Counted from the first letter of the stretch, positions 48,690 through 59,537 are shown. The stretch is 64,000 nucleotides of DNA from Oceaniglobus trochenteri (GCF_020529025.1 NZ_JACNMM010000012.1:62001-126000), one strand, 5' to 3'. Notes: generated by a model from the sequence alone, not told the origin. Translations and numbers: made by a program.

Positions 48690-49862
48690 TCAGAGGGGCA
48701 GGTAGGTGACGCTTTCGCCCACCGAGCGTGCCGGATCGTCGACCGGGCGCAGGATCAGGGCGTCGGCGTTGGCCAGCGCCCCGGTCAGGGCGCTGTCCTG
48801 CCGCTCGGCCGCGTGAAGCTGGCCATCCCTGAGGGTGGCGCGCATGTAGTGTTCGCGCGTCCCATTGGCGGTGAGGGGTGTCGCCAGCGGCGCGTGCAGT
48901 CGCGGCGCCGGAGCCTTGCCAAGGCCCAGAAGCGCGCGCAGCGCCGGGCGCAGGAAGACATGGCCGCAGACCATTGAAGATACAGGGTTTCCCGGCAGCC
49001 CGATCATCGGCACGCCGTCCAGCCGACCCGCCATCAGCGGCTTTCCGGGGCGCATGGCGATCTTGTAGAAGGCGCGCTTCATCCCCAGATCGCCCGCCAC
49101 CTTGCCCACCAGATCATGATCGCCCACCGAGGCACCGCCAATGGTGACGATCAGATCCGCCCCCGCGGCCATGGCAAAGGCGGTGCGCAGCGCGCTTTCG
49201 GTGTCGCGGGCAATGGGCAGGATGCGGGCAATGCCCCCCTCGCGCTCCACCATCGCGGCCAGTCCGAAGGTGTTCGAGGCGACAATCTGGTCGTCGCGCG
49301 GCGTTTCGCCGGGCATCACCAGCTCATCGCCGGTGGCGATCAGCGCGACGATAGGCTTGCGGGTGGCGCGGGGCGTGGCGCAGTTCATCGCCGCCATCAG
49401 GACAAGATCGGAGGGGCCAAGCCCGCGGCGCGGGAACCATTCATCGCCGCGCGCGAAATCGGTGCCGGCGGCGCGGATATAGGCAGCGGAATCAAGGGTG
49501 TCGCGCAGGGTGATCATGTCGCCGTCGCGGCTCACATCCTCCTGGATCACGACGCGATTGGCCCCCTCGGGCACTGCCGCGCCGGTGAAGATGCGCATCG
49601 CCTCGCCGGGGCCGATCGCGAGATCACAGGCGCGCCCGGCGGCGGATTCCCCGATCACGCGGAAACGCGCACCGGGGCGCACCTCGTCATCGCGCAGCGC
49701 GTAGCCGTCCATGGCCGAGGCGGCAAAGGGCGGCTGATCGCGCAGGGCGCGCACCGGGTCGGCCAGGACCCGTCCAGCAGCTTGCCGCAAAGGCACCGTT
49801 TCCGAAGGCAGGGGGGTGAGCAGGTCGAAGATCTGTGCCAGGGCCTGATCGACGGTGATCAT
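48690..49862 (-). CDS. moeA: Molybdopterin molybdenumtransferase MoeA
   Basis: MoeA inserts molybdate into molybdopterin. The 390-residue protein shows [31 protein letters not shown], the nucleotide site [13 protein letters not shown] and [15 protein letters not shown]. The length is normal. It overlaps moaC by four bases. Order trpC-moaC-moeA-lexA is conserved among Rhodobacterales. Confidence 0.96.
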   Translation of the reverse strand: MITVDQALAQIFDLLTPLPSETVPLRQAAGRVLADPVRALRDQPPFAASAMDGYALRDDEVRPGARFRVIGESAAGRACDLAIGPGEAMRIFTGAAVPEGANRVVIQEDVSRDGDMITLRDTLDSAAYIRAAGTDFARGDEWFPRRGLGPSDLVLMAAMNCATPRATRKPIVALIATGDELVMPGETPRDDQIVASNTFGLAAMVEREGGIARILPIARDTESALRTAFAMAAGADLIVTIGGASVGDHDLVGKVAGDLGMKRAFYKIAMRPGKPLMAGRLDGVPMIGLPGNPVSSMVCGHVFLRPALRALLGLGKAPAPRLHAPLATPLTANGTREHYMRATLRDGQLHAAERQDSALTGALANADALILRPVDDPARSVGESVTYLPL

Positions 49863-50332
49863 GGCGCCTGGAAGCGGCCGGATTTGCCGCCATCCTTCAG
49901 GGTCACGCGGATTTCGCCGATCACCATGGTCTTCTCGACCGCCTTCAGCATGTCGTAGACCGTGAGGCAGGCGGTGGAAACGGCGGTCAGGGCCTCCATC
50001 TCGACGCCGGTCTGGCCGGTGGTCTTGACGCTGGCGGTGACGCGCACGCCGGGCAGATCCGGGTCAGGCTCAAGCTCCAGGCTGACCGAGGTGACGGGCA
50101 GCGGATGGCAGAGCGGAATGAGATCGGCCGTCTTCTTGGCGCCCATGATCCCGGCCAGGCGGGCCACGCCCAGCACATCGCCCTTCTTCGCCCGCCCTTC
50201 GGTGATCAGGGCAAGAGTGTCGGGCTGCATCCGCACATGCCCCGTGGCCGTGGCTATACGGGCCGTGGTCGCCTTTTGCGAAACGTCCACCATATGGGCA
50301 TTGCCCGCGCCGTCGAAATGGGTAAGCGGCAT
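49859..50332 (-). CDS. moaC: Cyclic pyranopterin monophosphate synthase MoaC
   Basis: MoaC acts with MoaA in the first step of molybdenum cofactor synthesis. The 157-residue protein shows [18 protein letters not shown] with the active-site Cys and His, [19 protein letters not shown], and ends GGKSGRF. The ATG at 50332 shares a base with the trpC stop; a GTG at 50335 (GTGA overlap) is an alternative. Confidence 0.96.
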   Translation of the reverse strand: MPLTHFDGAGNAHMVDVSQKATTARIATATGHVRMQPDTLALITEGRAKKGDVLGVARLAGIMGAKKTADLIPLCHPLPVTSVSLELEPDPDLPGVRVTASVKTTGQTGVEMEALTAVSTACLTVYDMLKAVEKTMVIGEIRVTLKDGGKSGRFQAP

Positions 50333-51135
50333 CACGGATGCCCGCTGAGCGGATTGGCCAGGATCGCACGCGTGGCCGCGGTCACATCGTCCTGACGCAT
50401 GAGCGATTCACCGATCAGGAAGCAGCGCGCGCCGTAGCGGGCCAGATCGGCCAGATCGTCAGAGGTGGAAAGGCCGGATTCGGCCACCAGCGTGCGCCCG
50501 GGTTCCACCAGTTTCGACAGCCGGCGGGTGGTGTCCAGCGTCACGTCGAAGGTCTTGAGGTTGCGGTTGTTGATGCCCATGAGCGGCGATTTCAACGCCC
50601 CCGCGCGCTCAAGCTCGTCTTCGTCGTGCACTTCGATCAGAACGTCCATGCCCCAGTCGGTGGCGGCGGATTCAAGCTCCTGCGCCTGGGAATCGCTGAC
50701 GCTGGCCATGATGATCAGGATGCAGTCGGCCCCCAGCGCCCGGGCCTCGGCCACCTGATAGGTGTCGTACATGAAATCCTTGCGCAGGGCGGGCAGGGCG
50801 GTGGCATTGCGCGCGGCGGTCAGGAAGGCGTCTTCGCCCTGGAACGAGGGCGCATCGGTCAGAACCGACAGGCAGGTGGCGCCCCCGGCCTCGTAGGCGC
50901 GGGCCAGGGCGGGCGGATCGAAATCGGCGCGGATCAAGCCCTTGGAGGGGCTGGCCTTCTTCACCTCGGCGATGAGGCCATAGCCTTCGCGGGCGGCATC
51001 GGTCAGCGCCCGGGCAAATCCACGGGGCGCATCGGCGGCGCGGGCGGCGGATTCGACCTCGGGGAGGGGGCGGGCGGCCTTGCGGGTGGCGATCTCTTCA
51101 AGCTTGTAGGCCTTGATACGGTCGAGCACTGTCAT
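50332..51135 (-). CDS. trpC: Indole-3-glycerol phosphate synthase
   Basis: TrpC closes the indole ring in tryptophan synthesis. The 267-residue TIM-barrel protein has [18 protein letters not shown] at the start, [14 protein letters not shown] with the substrate-binding Lys, and [14 protein letters not shown]. Only this trp gene is present; trpD/trpG presumably lie elsewhere. Its stop touches the moaC start. Confidence 0.97.
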   Translation of the reverse strand: MTVLDRIKAYKLEEIATRKAARPLPEVESAARAADAPRGFARALTDAAREGYGLIAEVKKASPSKGLIRADFDPPALARAYEAGGATCLSVLTDAPSFQGEDAFLTAARNATALPALRKDFMYDTYQVAEARALGADCILIIMASVSDSQAQELESAATDWGMDVLIEVHDEDELERAGALKSPLMGINNRNLKTFDVTLDTTRRLSKLVEPGRTLVAESGLSTSDDLADLARYGARCFLIGESLMRQDDVTAATRAILANPLSGHP

Positions 51136-51180
51136 CGGGCGTTCTTTCCTTGCGGCGTTGCATGGGGGGCCTTGCCCCCC

Positions 51181-51222
51181 GGCCTTCGGCCTCCCCCCAG
51201 GATACTTTCAGACCAAAGATGG
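51181..51222 (+). repeat. Intergenic repeat, subtype B, copy 2
   Basis: GGCCTTCGGCCTCCCCCCAG followed by GATACTTTCAGACCAAAGATGG lies between trpC and tyrS, ending one base before the tyrS stop. The left part can fold as GGCC-TTC-GGCC. Confidence 0.55.
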
Positions 51223-51223
51223 G

Positions 51224-52477
51224 TCAGTCGGTCAGGGTGACGAGGGCGTGGCGTTTCTTTCCGGCGCTGAGCTTGACCGGGCTGGCGAGGGCCGCGGCAT
51301 CGAGCATCAGCCCCGCGTCGGTGAGGGGGGCATCGTCGATGCGCGCGCCGTTCTCGGCGATCAGGCGCTTGGCCTCCTTGCCGGTCTTGGCAAGACCTGC
51401 GCGCACGATCAACTGGACGACCGAGATGCCGCCTTCGATCTCCTGGGCGGTGAGGGCGAGGGTGGGCAGGTCATCGCCCACGCCGCCCCTTTCGAAAACC
51501 TCGCGCGCTGTCGCCTCGGCGGTGGCGGCGGCATCGGCGCCGTGGCACAGGGTGGTGACGGCATTGGCCAGGATGATCTTGGCCTCGTTGATCTCGGAGC
51601 CTTCCAGCGCGCCGAGCCGTTCGCATTCCTCGACCGGCAGTTCGGTGAAGAGCTTGGCAAAGCGGCCCACGTCGGCGTCGGTGGTGTTGCGCCAGAACTG
51701 CCAGAATTCGTAGGGCGACAGCATGTCGGCGTTCAGCCAGATCGCCCCGCCCTGGGATTTGCCCATCTTGCGCCCGTCGCTGGTGGTGAGCAGCGGCGAG
51801 GTGAGCCCGAAGATCTGGTGGTCGAGCACCCGGCGCGTCAGGTCGATCCCGTTGACGATGTTGCCCCACTGGTCCGACCCGCCCATCTGCAGCGTGCAGC
51901 CGTAGCGGCGGTTCAGTTCCAGGAAGTCATAGGCCTGGAGGATCATGTAGTTGAATTCGAGGAAGGACAGCGATTGTTCGCGGTCGAGCCGGGATTTCAC
52001 CGATTCAAAGGCGAGCATCCGGTTGACCGAAAAATGCCGCCCGATATCGCGCAGGAAATCGAGGTAGTTCAGCCCATCGAGCCATTCGGCGTTGTTCAGC
52101 ATCAGCGCGTCCGTCGGCCCGTCGCCGTAGGTCAGGTATTTCGCGAAGACCTGTTTCATGCCGTCGATGTTGGTATCGATCTGTTCGGGCGTCAGCAGGG
52201 GGCGTTCGTCGGCGCGGAAGCTGGGATCGCCCACCTTGGTCGTGCCACCGCCCATGAGGGTGATGGGCTTGTGCCCCGTCTTCTGCAGCCAGCGCAGCAT
52301 CATGATGTTCAGCAGATGCCCCACATGCAGCGATTTCGCCGTCGCGTCGTAGCCGATATAGGCGGGCAGGCCGGGCTTCAGCATGGCTTCGTCCAGCGCC
52401 TGATAATCTGTGCAGTCGGCCAGGAAACCGCGCGACATCATCACGTGCAGGAAATCGGATTTCGGGTGGTAGGTCAT
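51224..52477 (-). CDS. tyrS: Tyrosyl-tRNA synthetase
   Basis: The 417-residue class I synthetase charges tRNA-Tyr. It shows [20 protein letters not shown] (HIGH-like), [16 protein letters not shown] for tyrosine binding, and the KMSKS-like [10 protein letters not shown]-terminal S4-like domain ends in [13 protein letters not shown] use the ATG at 52477 (MTYHPKSDF); 52492 is an alternative. It is divergent from the AnmK-like gene by 69 bp. Confidence 0.96.
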   Translation of the reverse strand: MTYHPKSDFLHVMMSRGFLADCTDYQALDEAMLKPGLPAYIGYDATAKSLHVGHLLNIMMLRWLQKTGHKPITLMGGGTTKVGDPSFRADERPLLTPEQIDTNIDGMKQVFAKYLTYGDGPTDALMLNNAEWLDGLNYLDFLRDIGRHFSVNRMLAFESVKSRLDREQSLSFLEFNYMILQAYDFLELNRRYGCTLQMGGSDQWGNIVNGIDLTRRVLDHQIFGLTSPLLTTSDGRKMGKSQGGAIWLNADMLSPYEFWQFWRNTTDADVGRFAKLFTELPVEECERLGALEGSEINEAKIILANAVTTLCHGADAAATAEATAREVFERGGVGDDLPTLALTAQEIEGGISVVQLIVRAGLAKTGKEAKRLIAENGARIDDAPLTDAGLMLDAAALASPVKLSAGKKRHALVTLTD

Positions 52478-52546
52478 CGGGGTATCGTCCATCTTGGCGC
52501 TTGCGGGCCAATCCATATCGGGTCCGGCGGCGAAGGGAAAGCCAAG

Positions 52547-53509
52547 ATGGCGCAACGCGGTTCAGGCGGCCCGATCCGGGCGCTGGGGGCGGTTCTGGAC
52601 GGCGCGGACCTTCGGGTGGCGCTGGTGGAAAGTGACGGTGCGCGGCTGTCGGGCCTTGGGCCGCTGGCGCAGGCGGCCCTGGCCCCCGACGATCCCGAGG
52701 GCGCACTGGCCGGGGTGCTGGCGGGTTTTGATGGTGTCGACATCATCGGGCTTCATGCCGAGCAAGGGCCGCTGCCCTTTGATACGCGGCTGGTGGCCAC
52801 GGCGCTGTCTGTTCCGGTGGTGAGCGATTTTGCCGGTGCCGACCTGCGGCTGGGGGGCGCCGGCGGGCCACTGACGCCCTTCTTTCACCATGCCTGGGCC
52901 GGATGGCGCGCTGCCGGCGGGCCGGTGATGTTTGTTGACCTGGGTGAGGTGCTGCGCGTCAGTTGGGCCGATCCCGCAATGGCCCGGCCCGAACAGGCGG
53001 GGGCCTGCCTGGCCTTTGACGCCGGACCCGGCTGCGCGTCCGTCGTGGCGGGCGGTGCGTCGGATGAGCCTGACGAGGCGGTTCTGGCCCGGCTGCTGGG
53101 GCAGGCGCATTTCGCCCGCCTGCCGCCCCGATGGATCGAGCCGCGCGAATTTGCCTGGCTGCCCGCCGCCCTCGCCGCCATGCCGCCAGCCCGGGCGCAG
53201 GCCACGCAACTGGCCTGCATCGCCCTGGCGTTCGAGGATGCGCTGACCCACCTGCCGCGCCCGCCCGAAAGGGTGGTGCTGACCGGACCGGGGCGGCGCG
53301 TCCCCCTGATCCGGGCGACGATCGCCGGTCTGGTGGCCTGTCCGGTGGCCGAGATCGAGGCAGTGGGCCTTGACGACAACATGGTGCAGGCCCAGGCCAT
53401 CGCCCAACTTGCGGTGCGCGTCAGCCGTGGCCTGGCGACCACCTGCCCGACGACGACGGGCGTTGCCGCAGCGGTGGGCGGGGGCGAGATTGCCTGGCCC
53501 GAAACCTAG
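52547..53509 (+). CDS. anmK: Divergent anhydro-N-acetylmuramic acid kinase-like protein
   Basis: AnmK phosphorylates and opens anhydro-MurNAc in cell-wall recycling. The 320-residue product aligns by eye with AnmK in its middle and C-terminal parts: [26 protein letters not shown] with the catalytic Asp, and the closing CPTTTG. However, the MSGTSxDG loop expected at the start is absent ([15 protein letters not shown] instead), HGQT is replaced by LHAEQ, and it is ~50 residues short. It may be inactive or altered. AAGGGAAA precedes the ATG. Confidence 0.8.
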   Translation: MAQRGSGGPIRALGAVLDGADLRVALVESDGARLSGLGPLAQAALAPDDPEGALAGVLAGFDGVDIIGLHAEQGPLPFDTRLVATALSVPVVSDFAGADLRLGGAGGPLTPFFHHAWAGWRAAGGPVMFVDLGEVLRVSWADPAMARPEQAGACLAFDAGPGCASVVAGGASDEPDEAVLARLLGQAHFARLPPRWIEPREFAWLPAALAAMPPARAQATQLACIALAFEDALTHLPRPPERVVLTGPGRRVPLIRATIAGLVACPVAEIEAVGLDDNMVQAQAIAQLAVRVSRGLATTCPTTTGVAAAVGGGEIAWPET

Positions 53510-53940
53510 AGCGATGGCGTCACACCCATGGCGCGGGCGATCACCGCAAAGTCATCCTGCGTCACGCCAATCAGGCTGCGGCGCAGGGCCATGCCCCAGG
53601 CCTTTCCGCGACCCTGCGTGAGGGCGAGCCTTTCCAGAAGCGGGCGGATTGGGGCGGGTTCCGCCAGTTCGGCAAAGCGGGCGCCGTGGCGAAAGGGGTG
53701 AAATCCGCCGCCCTGGTCCACCTTGACCGGCAGGTCCGAGGTGATACGGGCAAGGGCGGTGAAGGCCTGCACCGAAGGCCCGGCGCCCATGCGTTCTCGG
53801 GTCGCATAAAAGGCGATCAGGTCGCCCTGCGACAGGGCCGCCACCTCGGAGTGGCGACCGTGGCCCAATTGCACGAAGCCGCCTGAGACTGCAGCGGTGA
53901 TATGATCCTGGGTGGCGACGCCGATCCAGTGTCGCGCCAT
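53506..53940 (-). CDS. EVE domain protein
   Basis: The 144-residue protein begins MARHWIGVATQDHITAAVSG and contains LSQGDLIAFYATRE and an FRHGARFAEL segment, fitting the EVE fold related to PUA and YTH domains that bind modified nucleotides or RNA. The start at 53940 lies seven bases after the gpt stop. It is convergent with the AnmK-like gene, overlapping by four bases. Confidence 0.82.
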   Translation of the reverse strand: MARHWIGVATQDHITAAVSGGFVQLGHGRHSEVAALSQGDLIAFYATRERMGAGPSVQAFTALARITSDLPVKVDQGGGFHPFRHGARFAELAEPAPIRPLLERLALTQGRGKAWGMALRRSLIGVTQDDFAVIARAMGVTPSL

Positions 53941-53947
53941 CGCGGGC

Positions 53948-54463
53948 TCAGGCGCCGCGGTAGGGTTCGACGTATTGCAGGGCCATGTCCCAGGGAAAGA
54001 AGATCCAGGTGTCCTGCGACACTTCGGTGATGAAGGTGTCGACCATGGGCCGGCCCTTGGGCTTGGCATAGACGGTGGCGAAATGCGCCTTGGGGTAGAG
54101 AGCGCGCACCAGTTCCAGGGTGCGGCCGGAATCGACCAGGTCATCGACGATGAGGATGCCGCTGCCGTCGCCCATCAGGTCGTGGTCGGGGGATTTCAGC
54201 ACCCGCGCCTCGGACTGGCTTTGGTGATCGTAGGATTTGACGCTGATCGTATCGACCGTGCGGATGTCGAGTTCGCGGGCCACTATCATTGCCGGGGCCA
54301 TGCCGCCGCGGGTGATGGCGACGACCGCGCGCCAGCCGCCGCCATGGCCGCCGTCGGCCTCGGGGCCGTGGCCGTCCAGCCGCCAGGCCAGGGCGCGACT
54401 GTCGCGGTGAATCTGATCCCAGCTGATGTGGAAGCCTTTTTCGTGGGGAAGACGGTCGGTCAT
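53948..54463 (-). CDS. gpt: Xanthine phosphoribosyltransferase
   Basis: This salvage enzyme turns xanthine or guanine and PRPP into nucleotides. The 171-residue product has [20 protein letters not shown] and the PRPP-binding [15 protein letters not shown], and ends in [10 protein letters not shown], like Gpt. The ATG at 54463 is chosen because the frame beyond it is Cys/Pro-rich and unlike the family. Confidence 0.93.
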   Translation of the reverse strand: MTDRLPHEKGFHISWDQIHRDSRALAWRLDGHGPEADGGHGGGWRAVVAITRGGMAPAMIVARELDIRTVDTISVKSYDHQSQSEARVLKSPDHDLMGDGSGILIVDDLVDSGRTLELVRALYPKAHFATVYAKPKGRPMVDTFITEVSQDTWIFFPWDMALQYVEPYRGA

Positions 54464-54536
54464 AAGAGACTCTCGTTCTGATCGCGTTCGGCTGCCTTGT
54501 AGCGGCGAAGGGGCGGGATGGGAAGTCTGCCGGTTG

Positions 54537-55232
54537 TCAGGCTGTGTCGCCAAATGAAAGTTCTGCCCAGATCGGCAGGTGATCCGAGGCGCGCGCACAT
54601 TGCTGGCGAGGCAGGACGCCATGCCCGTGCAGAGTGATTCCCCGCCCCAGCACGAAGCGATCAAGCGGCAGCATGGGGGCGTCGGCATGAAAGGACTTGC
54701 CCGGTGCCAGCAGGGTCCAGCCTGGGGGCAGATCGAAGACCTCGGGGCCGGGGCGCCATTCGTTCAGGTCGCCCCCCAGCACCACGGGCCCGCCCAGGGG
54801 GGCGGCGGCGGCGATGACATGGGCCATCTGGCGCAGCCGGTCGCGCCGTTTCAGCCCCAGGTGCAGCGCGCCGAGGGTCAGTGCCATGCCGCGCCCCTCG
54901 ATCCGGGTCAGCACCGCGCCGCGCGGCTCCAGCCCCGGCAGGTCAAGCGGTTCGATACGGGTGGTGGCGAAATCGGGGTGCAGCAGTACCGCGTTGCCGT
55001 GATGGCCGATGGACACGGTGCGCGGATCGGCATCGACTGTGTTCCAGCCCGCCGCGCGCACCGCATCCAGCGGCAGCGCGGGGTGGCGCGGCGGCAGGCG
55101 GCGGTCGGCCTCTTGCAGAAGTACGATGTCGGGGGCCATGGCGCGCAGGACGTGCAGCACCCGGGTGGGGTTGCGCCGCCAGTCCAGGCCCACCGCCTTG
55201 CGGATGTTCCAACTTGCAATCCTGAGCGTCAT
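54537..55232 (-). CDS. Endonuclease/exonuclease/phosphatase family protein
   Basis: The 231-residue protein has the EEP fold: [16 protein letters not shown] at the start with the metal-binding Asn, IVLLQEAD with the catalytic Glu, [10 protein letters not shown] and the final [11 protein letters not shown]. There is no signal peptide. It is encoded just after cls (13-bp gap), so it may act on phospholipid-related or nucleic acid phosphodiesters; the substrate is unknown. Confidence 0.9.
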   Translation of the reverse strand: MTLRIASWNIRKAVGLDWRRNPTRVLHVLRAMAPDIVLLQEADRRLPPRHPALPLDAVRAAGWNTVDADPRTVSIGHHGNAVLLHPDFATTRIEPLDLPGLEPRGAVLTRIEGRGMALTLGALHLGLKRRDRLRQMAHVIAAAAPLGGPVVLGGDLNEWRPGPEVFDLPPGWTLLAPGKSFHADAPMLPLDRFVLGRGITLHGHGVLPRQQCARASDHLPIWAELSFGDTA

Positions 55233-55245
55233 CCGCCCTCCGGGG

Positions 55246-56598
55246 CTAAAGCAACGGGCCGAACAGCCGCGCGACCGGCGACAGAAGGCGAACGTGCCAG
55301 GCCCCGGGGGGTTCCAGCTTTTGCGCGTTCGCGAAATCGTCGATCAGCATCGCCTCGACCTCCTGGGCGAAGCCGCGATCCTCGATCAGGGCGGTTTCCT
55401 CGAAGTTCAGGAGGGACGAGCGCATGTCGATATTGATCGTGCCGACCGAGGCGATGTCATCGTCGATCAGGATGATCTTCTGATGCATGAAACCGGGCAT
55501 GTATTCGTGAATCTGAATTCCGATGCCGGTTTGCGACAGGGCATAGTTGCGGGTGGCATACCAGGCCAGGATGTTGTCGGAATCGCGCGGGATCAGGATC
55601 TTGACCTCGACGCCGCGCAGGGCCGCCAGTTGCAGTGCGGTGATGAGATCGGCGTGAGGGATGAGATAGGGTGTCGCGATCCAGAGCCGCCGCTTCGCCA
55701 GCCCCACCAGCCCGCAGAGAAGCAGGCTGCCCCGTTCCATCTTGTCGGTGGGGCCGTGGCCGGTGACAAGGCCGCGCACCGACCCGACATGACCGGGCAC
55801 CGGAAGCTCGGGCAGCTTGGTTTCGGTCACGGCCTCCCAATCGGCCGCGAAAAGATGGTGCAACTGCGCGGCCATGGGGCCTTCCATCCGCAGGTGGGTG
55901 TCACGCCAGCTTTTGAACGCCTTGCCCCCGTCGATGTAGTCTTGCCCGGCATTGATGCCGCCGGTGAAACCGATGCGGCCATCGACGATCACCGCCTTGC
56001 GGTGGTTGCGGAAGTTCAGCCCGATCCGCCCCAGCGCACGATGCGGGCCGGGGATGCCGCGCAATTCGATCCCGGCGGCGCGCAATTCGCGGCTGTAGCG
56101 CCAGCCCAGGAACAGCGAACCGACAAGGTCGCAAAGGACCCGCACCTTCACCCCGCGTTTGGCGGCGGCGATCAGGTGGTCGCGCAATTCGTGGCCCAGG
56201 GCATCGTCGGCGATCATGTAATATTGCACGGCGACATCCTGCTCGGCGCCGTCGATCGCTTCGAATATCGCATCGAAGGTGGCGCGCCCGTTGATCAGCA
56301 GGCGCAGTTCGTTTCCGTCGTGCAGGGTGGTGCGGGTGATCGGCGCCAGCAACCCAAGCCGTGATTCCAGCTTGCCATCGGACATCCGCGAGCGGTGCCT
56401 GTCGTCGATGCGGGCGTTGATCCGCGACACGCTGCCGAACAGCGCATAGGCGGGCAGGGCGATCAGCGGGAACGACACGAGGAACACAACCCAGGCCGCG
56501 GCGCCCTGGGGCGTGCGCGCGGTGCTGAGCGCGGCCCGCGCCACGAGAAGCCCGGCAAGAATGAGAAGGCCCTGCGCCCAGAGGGGCATCCAGGTCAT
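55246..56598 (-). CDS. cls: Cardiolipin synthase
   Basis: The 450-residue membrane enzyme joins two phosphatidylglycerols into cardiolipin. It has two N-terminal helices, and two PLD motifs: NHRKAVIVDGRIGFTGG and MHQKIILIDDDIASVGT. The length is near the ClsA type. It is followed by the EEP gene on the same strand. Confidence 0.94.
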   Translation of the reverse strand: MTWMPLWAQGLLILAGLLVARAALSTARTPQGAAAWVVFLVSFPLIALPAYALFGSVSRINARIDDRHRSRMSDGKLESRLGLLAPITRTTLHDGNELRLLINGRATFDAIFEAIDGAEQDVAVQYYMIADDALGHELRDHLIAAAKRGVKVRVLCDLVGSLFLGWRYSRELRAAGIELRGIPGPHRALGRIGLNFRNHRKAVIVDGRIGFTGGINAGQDYIDGGKAFKSWRDTHLRMEGPMAAQLHHLFAADWEAVTETKLPELPVPGHVGSVRGLVTGHGPTDKMERGSLLLCGLVGLAKRRLWIATPYLIPHADLITALQLAALRGVEVKILIPRDSDNILAWYATRNYALSQTGIGIQIHEYMPGFMHQKIILIDDDIASVGTINIDMRSSLLNFEETALIEDRGFAQEVEAMLIDDFANAQKLEPPGAWHVRLLSPVARLFGPLL

Positions 56599-56768
56599 GG
56601 GCGGGAAGCGTGGGTTGGCATCATCGGCGGAACGCTCGCGAATTGCTGGGGTGGGCGGGGCAGGGCTCGGACCTCACTGATACAGTGCAATCCGCCGTCA
56701 TGCATATGAAATCTGCACGAATCCTGCCAGCCGGCCCGCCGCCCCCTTCGGTCAGCGTGAAACCGTGT

Positions 56769-57575
56769 TCAGCCCTTGGTGATGTCGGGTGCATCCACCG
56801 CCTTCATGCCCACGACGTGATAACCGGCGTCGACATGCAGGTTCTCGCCCGTGGTGCCCGACCCCAGGTCGGACAGAAGGTACAGCGCGGCCTTGCCCAC
56901 CTCGTCCTGCGTCACGTTGCGGCGCAGGGGCGAGTTGTACTCGTTCCACTTCATGATGTAGCGGAAATCGCCGATGCCGCTGGCGGCCAGGGTCTTGATC
57001 GTGCCGGCGGAAATGGCGTTCACGCGGATGCCGTCCTTGCCCAGATCCTCGGCCAGGTATTTCACGCTGGCCTCAAGTGCGGCCTTGGCCACGCCCATGA
57101 CGTTGTAGTGCGGCATCACCTTTTCGGCGCCGTAATAGGTCAGCGTCAGGGCCGACGAACCGGGGCCCATCAGCTTTTCGGCCCGCTGCATCACCGCGGT
57201 GAAGGAATAGACCGAAATGTCCATGGACATGCGGAAATTCTCGCGGCTGGTATCGACATAACGGCCGCGCAATTCGTTCTTGTCTGAAAAGCCGATGGCG
57301 TGAACCACGAAATCAAGGCCGCCCCAGCGCTGCTTGATCTCGGCAAACAGCGCATCCAGCGAGGCGGCATTGCCCACGTCGCAGGGAAACACGAAATCCG
57401 AGCCGACCTGTGCCGCCAGCGGTTCGACCCGCTTCTTCAAGGCATCGCCCTGGTAGGAAAAACACAGTTCGGCCCCCGCATCGCCGCAAGCCTTGGCGAT
57501 GCCCCAGGCAATCGACTTGTCGTTGGCCAGCCCCATGATAAGACCGCGCTTGCCCGCCAGCAGTTCATTTCCCAT
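56769..57575 (-). CDS. fabI: Enoyl-ACP reductase FabI
   Basis: FabI performs the last reduction in each cycle of fatty acid synthesis. The 268-residue SDR-type protein shows GLIMGLANDKSIAWGIAKA (cofactor site), LTYYGAEKVMPHYNVMGVAKA with the Tyr-x6-Lys catalytic pair, and VNAISAGTIKTLAASGI. AAGGGG precedes the ATG at 57575. It is divergent from pdxH by 95 bp. Confidence 0.97.
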   Translation of the reverse strand: MGNELLAGKRGLIMGLANDKSIAWGIAKACGDAGAELCFSYQGDALKKRVEPLAAQVGSDFVFPCDVGNAASLDALFAEIKQRWGGLDFVVHAIGFSDKNELRGRYVDTSRENFRMSMDISVYSFTAVMQRAEKLMGPGSSALTLTYYGAEKVMPHYNVMGVAKAALEASVKYLAEDLGKDGIRVNAISAGTIKTLAASGIGDFRYIMKWNEYNSPLRRNVTQDEVGKAALYLLSDLGSGTTGENLHVDAGYHVVGMKAVDAPDITKG

Positions 57576-57670
57576 GTCACAAAGCCCCTTGCGCGATCTT
57601 ACATTCACCGTTCGTTTAGGCCATTGTCGCGGTGCCATCAAGGGCGCGGGCGAACCGGAAAGGACAAGCG

Positions 57671-58276
57671 ATGACCACCACCGAAAGCATCTTCGAGTCA
57701 GACAACCCCTTCGAACTGACCCGTGCCTGGATGGAGGCCGCCGCCCCGACGGAAATTGCCGATCCCAATGCCATGGCGTTGGCGACGGTCGATGCCGAGG
57801 GCATGCCCAACGTGCGCATCGTCCTGCTGAAGGAGATCGAGCCCGATGCCTTCGTCTTCTACACCAACTACGAGAGTCAGAAGGGGCAGGAGCTGATGGG
57901 GGCGGGCAAGGCTTCGTTCGTGCTTCACTGGAAATCCCTCAAGCGGCAGGTGCGGGTGCGTGGCCTTGTCGTAAAGGAAGATTCGGAGAAGGCCGATGCC
58001 TATTACAATTCGCGCCCGCTCGACAGTCGGCTGGGCGCCTGGGCCTCGCGTCAGTCGCGCCCGCTGGATTCGCGCGAAGCCCTGATGGAGGATGTGGAGC
58101 GCGAACGCGCCCGTTTTGGCGACATACCCCCACGCCCGGACCATTGGGGCGGCTTTCGCATACTGCCGCTTGAGTTCGAATTTTGGGCAGATGGCGCATT
58201 CCGCTTGCATGACCGCGAACGCTGGGTACGTTCTGGCGTGAACAAGAGTTGGACCGTCACGCGTCTCTACCCTTGA
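57671..58276 (+). CDS. pdxH: Pyridoxamine 5'-phosphate oxidase
   Basis: PdxH oxidises PNP or PMP to the cofactor PLP using FMN. The 201-residue protein has [42 protein letters not shown] and the C-terminal family signature in [18 protein letters not shown] ending [16 protein letters not shown] lies before the ATG at 57671. The length is normal. Confidence 0.97.
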   Translation: MTTTESIFESDNPFELTRAWMEAAAPTEIADPNAMALATVDAEGMPNVRIVLLKEIEPDAFVFYTNYESQKGQELMGAGKASFVLHWKSLKRQVRVRGLVVKEDSEKADAYYNSRPLDSRLGAWASRQSRPLDSREALMEDVERERARFGDIPPRPDHWGGFRILPLEFEFWADGAFRLHDRERWVRSGVNKSWTVTRLYP

Positions 58277-58335
58277 GTTACCGTTGTTTCCCCGGCCCAG
58301 GTCCGGGTGTGTAGTGTCTGGTTAGCCGAATTGGA

Positions 58336-58361
58336 CCGTTTTCGCAGGACTGCGAAAGCGG
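58336..58361 (+). promoter_or_regulatory. Stem-loop ahead of the cold-shock-domain gene
   Basis: An 11-bp stem with one G-U pair (58336-58346 with 58351-58361) and a GGAC loop is followed by TTTTGGG. It may terminate pdxH transcripts or act as a folding leader for the cold-shock gene, which starts seven bases later if GTG 58368 is used. Confidence 0.55.
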
Positions 58362-58367
58362 TTTTGG

Positions 58368-58940
58368 GTGTATTGGCCAAGAGTGGCCACAAAACGCGAG
58401 TCGGTATTCGTGCAGGAAAATGGCGAGAGCAGGACCGTCGACGGTCTGGTGAAGTGGTTCGACCCAAGCAAGGGGTTCGGCTTCATCGTCTGCCCTGAAA
58501 TTTCGCAGGACATTCTGCTCCATGCCAATGTCCTGCGTAATTTCGGGCAAGGCTCGGTTGCTGACGGCTCGGCGGTGCGCACCGTTGTTCAGGCGACATC
58601 GCGTGGGATGCAGGCGATCGAGGTGCTTTCGATCTCGCCGCCCGAGGATGCCCTGGGCGAGGGGGGGCATGGATACAGCGAATTGCTGGACCCCGATCTG
58701 CCGTCGGGGCCGCCGGTGCCCGCACGGGTGAAATGGTTCGACAAGAGCAAGGGTTTCGGTTTCGCCAATGTCTTCGGCCTGTCCGAAGATGTCTTCGTGC
58801 ACATCGAAATTCTGCGCCGCGCGGGCCTGTCCGATCTTCAGGCGGGCGAGGCGGTGGTGCTGCGGGTGGCCGAAGGCCAGCGCGGAAAACTGGCGGTCGA
58901 GGTTGCCCACTGGGAAAGCGCGGTGCCCGAAGGCCGCTGA
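58368..58940 (+). CDS. Protein with two cold-shock domains
   Basis: The 190-residue product contains two cold-shock domains that bind single-stranded nucleic acids: the first (about 24-90) with [13 protein letters not shown], the second (about 117-182) with [14 protein letters not shown] and EDVFVH. Single-domain CspA is ~70 residues; double-domain forms are known in Rhodobacterales. The start is uncertain (GTG at 58368, 58383 or 58410); none has a strong ribosome site. A stem-loop sits just upstream. Confidence 0.88.
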   Translation: MYWPRVATKRESVFVQENGESRTVDGLVKWFDPSKGFGFIVCPEISQDILLHANVLRNFGQGSVADGSAVRTVVQATSRGMQAIEVLSISPPEDALGEGGHGYSELLDPDLPSGPPVPARVKWFDKSKGFGFANVFGLSEDVFVHIEILRRAGLSDLQAGEAVVLRVAEGQRGKLAVEVAHWESAVPEGR

Positions 58941-59060
58941 TCGCGATTCGATTCGGGCGGTGCCGCACGGCCGGGGCGGTTGCCGACAGGGGCGCGGATG
59001 TGGTGGAATGCGGCTCAGCGTCAGGTGGCCCCTGGCTGCGCCCCTTGCGGAGACAAAGAT

Positions 59061-59537
59061 ATGCGACTCGCCCCCATCGGTCTTGCCCTGTCACTGGTGC
59101 TTTGCGCTGGCTCGGCCCTTGCCGCCTGCCGCGACACGGTGGTGGATCTGCGCGGCGACTGGGGCAGCGCGCGCTTTACGGTCGAACTGGCCGACGATGC
59201 CTCCGAACGGGCGCAGGGCTTGATGCACCGCACGGAAATGCCCCGCAGCAAGGGCATGCTGTTTGTCTATGAAAAGCCGCAGCGCGCCTCGTTCTGGATG
59301 CGCAACACGCTGATACCGCTCGACATGATCTTCCTTGACCGCACCGGCACCGTAACCCGCGTGCATGAAAACGCCGTACCGTTGGATGAAACCCCGATTC
59401 CCGGCGGTGAGGATGTTCTTCTCGTGCTCGAAGTGAATGGCGGGCTGGCCGGGCGGCTGGGAATCGCGCCGGGCAGCCAGTTGCGCCACCCCGCCGTTCC
59501 GCAATCGGCGGCCGCCTGGCCCTGCACGGCACCTTAG
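59061..59537 (+). CDS. DUF192 family secreted protein
   Basis: The 158-residue product has a signal peptide (MRLAPIGLALSLVLCAGSALA) and a DUF192 domain: FTVELADDASERAQGLMHRT, then MLFVYEKPQRASFWMRNT and IPLDMIFLD. The function of this small barrel is unknown. GGAG stands upstream of the ATG at 59061. The proline tRNA follows 40 bp later. Confidence 0.9.
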   Translation: MRLAPIGLALSLVLCAGSALAACRDTVVDLRGDWGSARFTVELADDASERAQGLMHRTEMPRSKGMLFVYEKPQRASFWMRNTLIPLDMIFLDRTGTVTRVHENAVPLDETPIPGGEDVLLVLEVNGGLAGRLGIAPGSQLRHPAVPQSAAAWPCTAP

